Origin: Cliona cf. orientalis
Taxonomy: Eukaryota; Porifera; Demospongiae; Clionaida; Clionaidae
DNA length: 64,000 bases
Direction of reading: 5' to 3'
Assembly (NCBI GenBank): GCA_963930775.1
Contig: OZ005702.1
Span: forward strand, 2,914,001 to 2,978,000
Position numbers and translations under genes: made by a program. The notes below the pieces were generated by a model. The model searched no databases and was not told the origin of the DNA. It saw only the letters and a program-made list of their open reading frames with translations. Each line of letters opens with the position of its first letter. Position 1 is the stretch's first letter. This document shows positions 52,557 to 64,000 of the stretch, one piece after another.

Positions 52557-54804
52557 CAAGGAGACCACACAACAAGCAGAAAAAAAATTGTCCGGAAACC
52601 ATGACATAGTTGAGCTGGATGCTTAGTAGAGCCATACAATGCAAGCAGGCAGCCTATACGCCAATTTTGGCCAAATTGGGTAAAGGTCGTCAAGTCTATG
52701 TGCGCGCGTAGCCCCGCCCCTCACGTAGCGCGTGGGCGGAAACATTGCAAATGCATGGCTTCCTATACAAACGTATGGGGAAACTTCAAAGGGCCATAAC
52801 TTTAATTGTAAGGTGTGAATCAAAATTTCCCGCCATCAAAATTCTAGTTTTGACCCATTCTGCGTGCCCATGTAAAAATTATCCCCCCAAGTGCTCCCAA
52901 ACCCCCCATGAATTAGATTATTTAATTATTTAATTATTTAAGTTTGCTTTTTTTTTCTACTTGTTGTGTAATTTTCTACTTGTTGTGTAATAAGTCGTTG
53001 CGGTTAATAGTTAAGAAAGAATGCTTTGATCTTGCTTTGAAGTGGGCAATTACCGGTGTTTTCTTCAGGGGCCACTTCCGGTCGCTAATTACACGCGCAT
53101 AATCATCCCTGGCCGATTCTAGACACGCCCACCTTCGACCAAAAGCACTCGTATGGGCTCTTCGGCCACGCCCCTTCACGATTCGCTAATTAAATTAGCC
53201 AATCCTGACGCTCACGCCCACGCACTTTGATGCTACCTTAATAATAATATTATATTCACAGAACTCTATATTATATTATAGGAGCAACAAACTTGTGGTA
53301 GGTACACGTATATCTAGTTACAAGGCAGCACACGAGGGAGGTGTATGGTAGCCATGGTAGCTACAAGCCCATACTCAAGAATGTTGCCAGTGGTCCTTCC
53401 ATGATTTGGTTGATTAGGTATATACACACTGTAGTCATGGTAGCTACAGGCCAGTACTCAATAATGTTGTGATTGTAGGAATGTACCCAATTAATTAGTA
53501 CCAGTCAAGAGGTCTAGGATGGGGTGCATGTGGTCACTACATGTAGGTTAGTGAGGAAGTGTGTGGGAGATGTTATGGTCAGAGTAACTACCATAGTATA
53601 ATAATATAGTAGGTGGTTCCAGTAATGTGCAGTACCATACAATAACAACAGACTGTTACTGTACTTTATTACATTCTTCTAGGAACTACTGTAACAGTAC
53701 TGTACAGTTGATTGTTATATTATTATAGGCCGGCTATTATTTAGGCATGCTAGGGATCTCGGGCATACTGCATGATAATAATATATATACATAACTCTTA
53801 TCAATCTTCGAATCTCACTGCTTAATTTACATATTATTTTTTACCATGATAGCAATACACTGCCTTAATTTCTAATTAAGTTTTATCTATAAAGTCTGCA
53901 TACACATAGAACTTCATAGCAATAGCTTTATAGTTATCTGTGTCTCCATAATAATAATAATATTATAAGCAGTTTGCTATTAGATACATTGATTTTTCCT
54001 ATTGCTTTACGTAATTTCTTGTCTGGCTACTATTAAGAGCAATGGAATAATTATTGTGGTATGCATGTGCAATGTAAACAATCTGTAATCCATGGCCACT
54101 CACTTCTGATATCCATAAGTTATCCCAGGGGACCATTAATTTTATAAGGGGACTCTCGCATGGAGGGATCAATTACTTGAACTCATTAATGGACATGGTT
54201 ATCAACCATTGGCAAAAGGTCACTGTTGAGCCACATAGCTATATCCCTGATGATGTGATGGGTGACAGATTTTAATTCTGGTCGCTGGCAGCAACTATTG
54301 AAAGCTGTCAAACAGCATAATTTCAGTTTTATCTGTTTAATACCATCAAATTATATTAAGTTTGTGATCGACTCCAAATCATGAATTCCAAAGCCTGGAT
54401 ACACCGACATAAAATTAATATAGGCCAGTGGCAGCTCAGGCTGGATAGCGGCAGTCCGTCAGGCATGTCAGGAGCTCACCTCGCAGGCAGGCAGCCAGTA
54501 CTATACCAGTTTAGTCACAGTAGTCTTAGTAGCTACATGCAGCATGATCAGGCACCCGACTACTGAATCAGAAGAGATCTAGACGAGGCTTAATGATCGA
54601 CTTAATCGCCTCCGAATTTTTTTTAGTTAATCGGCGTATTCTGCGTGCAACATTGACCAGAGTGGCCTCAGTGCATGGGGACGAGGCTATACTACTAGAG
54701 ATAGCCACAAAATCAGTATTCATAGGACGTCATTCACTCACTTGTAGGATGAAATTCTTCCACAGCAGAAGTATGAACTGCTTCACCAACAACGAGCACC
54801 CCAT
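17829..54804 (-). CDS. Full-length ABCA-family ABC transporter, gene A (span of a ~45-exon gene)
   Basis: A full transporter of the ABCA subfamily, which moves lipids across membranes. The order is TM1, large extracellular domain, TM2-6, NBD1, linker, TM7, second extracellular domain, TM8-12, NBD2. Exons with phase checked: 54742-54804, 50609-50682, 49197-49309, 44822-44977, 44556-44584 (29 bp, least certain), 44345-44448, 38340-38439, 38143-38253, 37898-38041, 37661-37755, 37494-37604, 37244-37444, 31975-32077, 31803-31913, 31254-31401, 31037-31197, 30585-30706, 30241-30387, then on to 17829-17867. Adding the visible exons gives roughly 1,900 residues, within the family range. No disabling change was found. 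Introns of 5-6 kb carry transposons. The family is certain; assignment to a human orthologue (ABCA3-like is suggested) is not. Confidence 0.93.
18170..19280 (-). repeat. Dispersed repeat (third copy), inverted and interrupted
   Basis: It matches, in reverse orientation, the two direct copies at about 38490-38930 and 39010-39420. Shared landmarks are gaaaaatatttttc, the glide CTCGCTTCGCTCGAGGCTTGG, GGCCTGCCGAGCAGGCC and an acacccctcac-type end. It is split by a separate insertion at 18384-19063. Function unknown. Confidence 0.65.
18384..19063. mobile_element. 680 bp insertion with 22 bp inverted ends
   Basis: The ends are tactcaggtgcattaaggac and the exact reverse complement; it lies inside the repeat above. 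Comparing with the uninterrupted copies at 38.7 and 39.2 kb defines the empty site. No transposase; AT/GC balanced interior with no gene. Confidence 0.7.
19333..19516. mobile_element. TACGGTA-type MITE with GCGGGAAAC arms
   Basis: Left TACATTATAGCGGGAAACTT and right GTTTCCCGCAATATACGGTA are imperfect inverted repeats. It is related to the 46952-47423 MITE, whose arms are GCGGGAAATTTTCG. Confidence 0.65.
19518..19681. mobile_element. TACCGTAGTGTCC MITE (164 bp)
   Basis: Left TACCGTAGTGTCCAGGGCAA and right TTACCCAGGATACTGTGGTA form the inverted ends. It abuts the previous MITE. A related TACCATAGTGTCCTGGATAA string occurs at about 60923. Confidence 0.65.
19745..23617 (-). CDS. ABCA gene A, nucleotide-binding domain 2 and C-terminal segment
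   Basis: Exon 22948-23060 encodes [15 protein letters not shown], and exon 21605-21712 continues [14 protein letters not shown], so Walker A is split by an intron. Exon near 21505-21540 has IGYCPQ (Q-loop). Exon 20973-21133 has [14 protein letters not shown]. Exon 20640-20816 has signature SGGNKRKL and Walker [13 protein letters not shown]. The H-loop Ser is rebuilt over the junction into [14 protein letters not shown] (exon about 20493-20586). Exon 20275-20440 is a serine-rich insert ([15 protein letters not shown]) that is shorter in gene B. Exon 19745-19870 (126 bp) ends [11 protein letters not shown] at a GTGAG donor. Confidence 0.94.
21997..22275. mobile_element. Truncated CAGTGGCG MITE (family of 6571-6912)
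   Basis: It starts CAGTGGCGTATCCAGGATTT and follows the 6571-6912 copy through the CACGCCCC and GTTTAGAGAGCGAATTTTAGA blocks, then ends before the right terminus. It lies in an intron of ABCA gene A. Confidence 0.7.
24014..29592 (-). CDS. ABCA gene A, linker, TM7, extracellular domain 2 and TM8-12
   Basis: Linker exons lie at 29531-29592 and 29240-29359. Exon 27638-27930 opens with [20 protein letters not shown], the amphipathic lead-in to TM7. Ectodomain 2 is spread over about 27420-27573, 27256-27320, 26862-27094 and 26690-26796, with several cysteines ([14 protein letters not shown]). Exon 25735-25861 has [10 protein letters not shown]. Exons near 25557-25674, 25301-25474, 25080-25194 and 24903-25013 form the TM helices, including VPVEEKEKK and [17 protein letters not shown], the K-Q-SG loop of ABCA transporters. 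Exons near 24200-24287 and 24014-24157 close the domain. Each exon has a close match in gene B. Confidence 0.9.
29746..32077 (-). CDS. ABCA gene A, nucleotide-binding domain 1
   Basis: Exon 31975-32077 leads in ([13 protein letters not shown]). Exon 31254-31401 carries Walker [11 protein letters not shown]. Exon 31037-31197 has the Q-loop [11 protein letters not shown]. Exon 30585-30706 has the signature LSGGMKRKL. Exon 30241-30387 has Walker [13 protein letters not shown] and the H-loop STHHM completed over the junction to [10 protein letters not shown] in exon 30087-30176. Exon 29746-30027 is the post-NBD regulatory segment, with the ABCA hallmark [18 protein letters not shown]. All catalytic motifs are intact. 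Intron 17 holds a pure 27-base C run. Confidence 0.95.
30530..30556. repeat. Pure 27-base C homopolymer in an ABCA gene A intron
   Basis: An uninterrupted C tract preceded by CCCCA lies between NBD1 exons at 30585 and 30387. Its length may be affected by assembly or polymerase slippage. Confidence 0.85.
32824..34186 (+). pseudogene. THAP-domain DDE transposase (Harbinger/ISL2EU type), inactivated
   Basis: It starts at ATG 32824 with a THAP C2CH zinc finger: [13 protein letters not shown] ... FHCLP ... VCSKHY. The transposase core follows, with a helix-turn-helix ([18 protein letters not shown]) and DDE motifs: first Asp in [11 protein letters not shown], second in [10 protein letters not shown], third acidic in the [17 protein letters not shown] helix. 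The end is [20 protein letters not shown] and TAG at 34184-34186. Defects are a frameshift just after the THAP domain (about 33015), TAA at 33199-33201, a frameshift near 33555 and one in an A-run near 34070. Without these it would be about 450 residues. Confidence 0.88.
34308..36169 (-). pseudogene. SAP/SWIM/YqaJ-domain protein of the ISL2EU element, inactivated
   Basis: The likely ATG is at 36167-36169 ([13 protein letters not shown]). A SAP-like helix pair ([13 protein letters not shown] ... [13 protein letters not shown]) spans a 49-51 bp intron (about 35961-36011). A SWIM zinc finger [15 protein letters not shown] lies near 35510. The YqaJ-like nuclease domain has [33 protein letters not shown] and IAEFKCPY, matching the G-x-x-x-E, D and E-x-K catalytic layout. 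The stop is at 34308-34310. A TAG near 34973 and a frameshift near 34913 break it. In this family it is thought to act in DNA processing during transposition. Confidence 0.85.
36478..36682. mobile_element. TACCG MITE with TTTTAATTGCGA arms, copy 1
   Basis: Its interior (gtaccgtactgtagcatacg in complement, cgcaatttggcctgacttga) matches 61569-61782 in the opposite orientation. This copy has lost the exact right tip. Confidence 0.75.
37244..38439 (-). CDS. ABCA gene A, first transmembrane domain (TM2-TM6)
   Basis: Exon 38340-38439 ends the first ectodomain ([17 protein letters not shown]). Exon 38143-38253 starts [12 protein letters not shown], the family FPYPPY motif, and enters TM2. Exon 37898-38041 has [19 protein letters not shown], the cytosolic EKE-R-E-M-MGL loop that couples to NBD1. 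Exons 37661-37755, 37494-37604 and 37244-37444 supply hydrophobic helices and the family phrase [14 protein letters not shown]. Introns here are short (100-250 bp), in contrast to the two flanking introns of more than 5 kb that carry insertions. Confidence 0.92.
38490..39420 (+). repeat. Two direct copies of a ~430 bp dispersed repeat
   Basis: Copies at about 38490-38930 and 39010-39420 both start at gacaaatatttttcagatga-like sequence and run through GGCCTGCT-AACAGGC and GAGCCT-AAGCGAAGCG to a gaggggtatgg-like end. The third, inverted copy is at 18170-19280. All lie in introns of ABCA gene A. Confidence 0.7.
39544..39660. mobile_element. Decayed fragment of the 6571-type MITE
   Basis: The blocks gcatgcacatgcaaaatttt-ggccatgccc and tttgctaatgcactgtagct-agat follow the interior of the 6571-6912 and 21997 elements. 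No termini remain. Confidence 0.5.
39716..41550 (-). mobile_element. TTAA element, copy 4 (1.84 kb)
   Basis: TTAA at 39716-39719 and 41547-41550, complete GGTACC TIRs, two ACACTAAG-bounded sub-units and a 27 bp A-run before GCTTATTAGGCCTAATTAAG. It lies in the 5.9 kb intron between ABCA exons 44345-44448 and 38340-38439. As in copy 1, its closing TTAA is also the first TTAA of a 48 bp mini-element. Confidence 0.88.
41547..41594. mobile_element. 48 bp TTAA mini-element (copy d)
   Basis: Identical in length and nearly identical in sequence to copy a, in the same position relative to the larger TTAA element. Confidence 0.75.
43436..43850. repeat. Dispersed repeat with GAGCTCTAG end, copy 1
   Basis: It runs from taccctgcatgcatgtgcaa to TGCTCTACAGAGCTCTAG. 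Similar copies are at 48893-49183 and 49424-49790, and inverted fragments near 23090 and 28385. A 102-codon ORF here is not shared intact by the other copies. Confidence 0.6.
43964..44186. mobile_element. TACCGTGTTTCTTCTAAAAATTCGG MITE, copy 1
   Basis: Left TACCGTGTTTCTTCTAAAAA, right TTTTTAGAAGAAATACTGTA. It is about 95% similar to 58157-58380 in the same orientation. Copy 1 is in an intron of gene A, copy 2 in an intron of gene B, at non-equivalent introns. Confidence 0.85.
44345..54804 (-). CDS. ABCA gene A, N-terminal block: start, TM1 and extracellular domain 1
   Basis: Exon 1 (54742-54804) encodes the start [20 protein letters not shown], with the ABCA-typical LLLWKN just before TM1, and ends at GTGAG. 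Exon 2 (50609-50682) gives [16 protein letters not shown], the classic R-P-x-T-x-x-E-x-x-x-P entry to TM1. Exon 3 (49197-49309) gives [12 protein letters not shown] and YLYFTPNN. Exon 4 (44822-44977) gives [12 protein letters not shown] and [10 protein letters not shown]. Exon 6 (44345-44448) gives [14 protein letters not shown]. Codon phase is consistent from exon to exon. The introns hold TTAA copy 5 (exon 1-2), three MITEs and tandem repeats (exon 3-4). Confidence 0.88.
46339..46382. repeat. Foldback hairpin, ~20 bp arms
   Basis: CGTATACTCAGGCCCTTT, loop ctcctc, AAAGGGCCTGGGTATATACG. A bulge of two bases is the only break. Flanked by tctagcgt / aggctac. Confidence 0.7.
46614..46890. repeat. 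Degenerate tandem repeat, ~35 bp, ATCCTAGGAATTTTG/CACCCCC
   Basis: At least five units alternate CCTAGgaatttTGg with cACCCCCataccaaat. A related inverted phrase (aattatcctaggatatcttg, gggggtacc) lies near 47910-47955. Lies in an intron of ABCA gene A. Confidence 0.65.
46952..47423. mobile_element. TACCGTATAGCGGGAAATTTTCG MITE (472 bp)
   Basis: Left TACCGTATAGCGGGAAATTT and right AAATTTCCCGCTATACGGTA are perfect inverted repeats. The interior repeats ATTTTCGTA-type phrases and includes TTGCGCGCATGCGCA. Confidence 0.88.
47607..47660. repeat. Near-perfect hairpin with 23 bp arms and 8 nt loop
   Basis: The arm GTGCCAGCCCCTCC pairs with GGAGGGGCTGGTGCAC around loop tttgcgta, and the outer TAGTCT pairs with AGACTA. 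It lies in an intron of gene A on the plus strand. Confidence 0.75.
47968..48322. mobile_element. CAGTGGCGTC-ended MITE (355 bp)
   Basis: It starts CAGTGGCGTCTCTAGGTGG and ends GACGCCACTG. The interior has the phrase gcttttgtaaacatccatta duplicated (about 48075 and 48189). Confidence 0.8.
48893..49183. repeat. Dispersed repeat with GAGCTCTAG end, copy 2
   Basis: taccctgcacacgtgcagcaa at the start and TGCTCCATAGAGCTCTAG at the end. It directly precedes (in plus coordinates) ABCA exon 49197-49309. Confidence 0.55.
49424..49790. repeat. Dispersed repeat with GAGCTCTAG end, copy 3
   Basis: Shares the start taccctgtgcatgcaa, the middle aatccgttgaaatcgtcgaa (compare aatcggtagatatcgatgaa in copy 1) and the end GCTCTATAGAGCTCTAG. 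Confidence 0.55.
49942..50283. mobile_element. CAGGGGCGTAGCC-ended MITE (342 bp)
   Basis: CAGGGGCGTAGCCAGG at left and CCTGGCTACACCCCTG at right, with a direct AAGCA on both sides. It is inserted into an older fragment beginning TACCGTAAAGTCTGGTTAAT (49909), a tip that recurs inverted near 22880-22897. Confidence 0.82.
51316..53241 (+). mobile_element. TTAA element, copy 5 (1.93 kb)
   Basis: TTAA at 51316-51319 and 53238-53241. The right end is the GCACTTTGATGCTACC variant seen in copy 2. Two ACACTAAG-bounded sub-units are separated by a long T-run (about 52526-52556). It lies in the first intron of ABCA gene A. Confidence 0.88.
53242..54380. other. AT-rich part of ABCA gene A intron 1, no gene
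   Basis: Nothing coding seen. A ~40 bp phrase (atggtagctacaggcc-tactcaa-aatgttg) occurs twice at about 53350 and 53435. Confidence 0.4.
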
Positions 54805-55010
54805 CGGTCCACACAAGGCGCCCAGTATAATATGATATCATGATCAAGTGAACTATAGCTATTTATAGCCCCTAGGTAATTGCCTTCCGCGTATTATCCC
54901 GCGCGCATGCGCAATGGATAATGTCACTCTTCAAAGATTCCAGCAAAGCACACCATTATTAGATCTTAATATTAACAGAATAGTCACTGATAAATTCTAA
55001 AAAAACAATG
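54805..55010 (-). promoter_or_regulatory. 206 bp spacer: gene B 3' end and gene A promoter
   Basis: This is all that separates the gene B stop (TGA at 55011-55013) from the gene A ATG (54802-54804). On the minus strand it holds TTGCGCATGCGCGC at about 54900-54914, which fits the NRF1 palindrome GCGCATGCGC, and the TATA-like CTATAAATAG at 54858-54867, about 55 nt before the ATG. No canonical AATAAA for gene B is visible here, so gene B may use a variant signal or overlap gene A. Confidence 0.55.
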
Positions 55011-63326
<8,316 letters not shown>

Positions 63327-63398
63327 CTGCACATGTGGAATAAAATTTAATAATTATTATTACAAGAGTAGTGAATGCATATGGATGGCCCAGAATAA

Positions 63399-63942
63399 TA
63401 CAGTCGAGTCTCCGAACAAAGGACACTTTGGGAACGGGCCTCTTGTCCTTTGCTCGGAGGCTGTCCCTATCTCGGAGGTTCATGATTTTTCAACCCATTT
63501 TTATTGTATTATCCTTAACAAGTTAGTTAAATTGCACTGAAATGCATGATAAGAGCAGTAGAGATGATAATCAAGTGGTTGGTATGTTCTATTTTCAGTA
63601 TCAACATAGCACAGGCTGAATTTTTTTGTTTCTGAAGTACTGGCTATTATTATCGCGCATGCGGCATAATATCGCGACCGCCTAGATTGCGACAAAGGTG
63701 GGCGTGGCATCGTTAATTTAAGGGCGTGGTTTCCGGATGTCCGCTATTTAGAGGCAGTTGTGCATTGAAAAGTCACGTTGGGAGCTTGGATCTTGTCCAC
63801 TGTCCGGAATCGAGAAGCGTCCGCTTCTCGGAGGTTGCTAATGTACTATAACTATGCTAAATTCAATCGGTAACACGGCACTTGTCCGCTATAGAGAGGT
63901 TGTCCGCTTCTCGGAGGGTCCGTTATCAGAGGCTCGACTGTA
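63399..63942. mobile_element. TACAGTCGAGTCTC...GACTGTA element (544 bp)
   Basis: TACAGTCGAGTCTCCGA at left and GGCTCGACTGTA at right, with repeated subterminal TTGTCCGCTTCTCGGAGG phrases (at least four). TA-type ends suggest a Tc1/mariner-like origin. The remaining 63943-64000 shows nothing. Confidence 0.75.
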
Positions 63943-64000
63943 TTTGCACAATAACATTACTAAAAAATAGATGATTGAGGAGTGAAAGGAAGAGAAAAAT

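Overview
The window is nuclear DNA of an early-branching animal, most likely a demosponge. This is inferred from dense short-exon genes with GT-AG introns, AT-rich introns full of GCTAGCTA-like strings, metazoan-type ABCA genes, a tRNA-derived SINE, an ISL2EU-like THAP/YqaJ transposon and very many short inverted-repeat elements. I see no bacterial operons, rRNA genes, CRISPR arrays or intact tRNA genes.

Three protein-coding loci make up the gene content. (1) 7036-16595, plus strand: a proton-dependent oligopeptide transporter (POT/SLC15-like) gene that is now a pseudogene, cut by two transposon insertions (TTAA and CCAA target duplications) and carrying two nonsense codons and two frameshifts. 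(2) 17829-54804, minus strand: a full-size ABCA lipid-exporter-type ABC transporter. I could follow its exon chain from ATG to stop, with codon phase agreeing at every junction I checked; it spans 37 kb because its introns are packed with repeats. (3) 55011-63326 and beyond the right edge, minus strand: the 3' half of a closely similar ABCA paralogue, head-to-tail with the first and only about 206 bp upstream of its start codon.

The rest is mobile DNA, often nested. There are five copies of a 1.4-1.9 kb TTAA-flanked non-autonomous element; four copies of a 48 bp TTAA-bounded mini-element; a 6 kb foldback element with arms of about 600 bp; a tandem array of about 420 bp units each carrying its own terminal inverted repeats; a decayed ISL2EU-like transposon (THAP/DDE transposase plus SAP/SWIM/YqaJ protein) inside an ABCA intron; a large set of MITEs ending TACCGTA...TACGGTA; and several MITEs ending CAGNGGCG.

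The left end (1-75 and about 5084-5830) matches the sequence just after the POT pseudogene (16600-17010). This implies that a second POT copy lies, or lay, just off the left edge, so both the POT locus and the ABCA locus appear to be tandem duplications.
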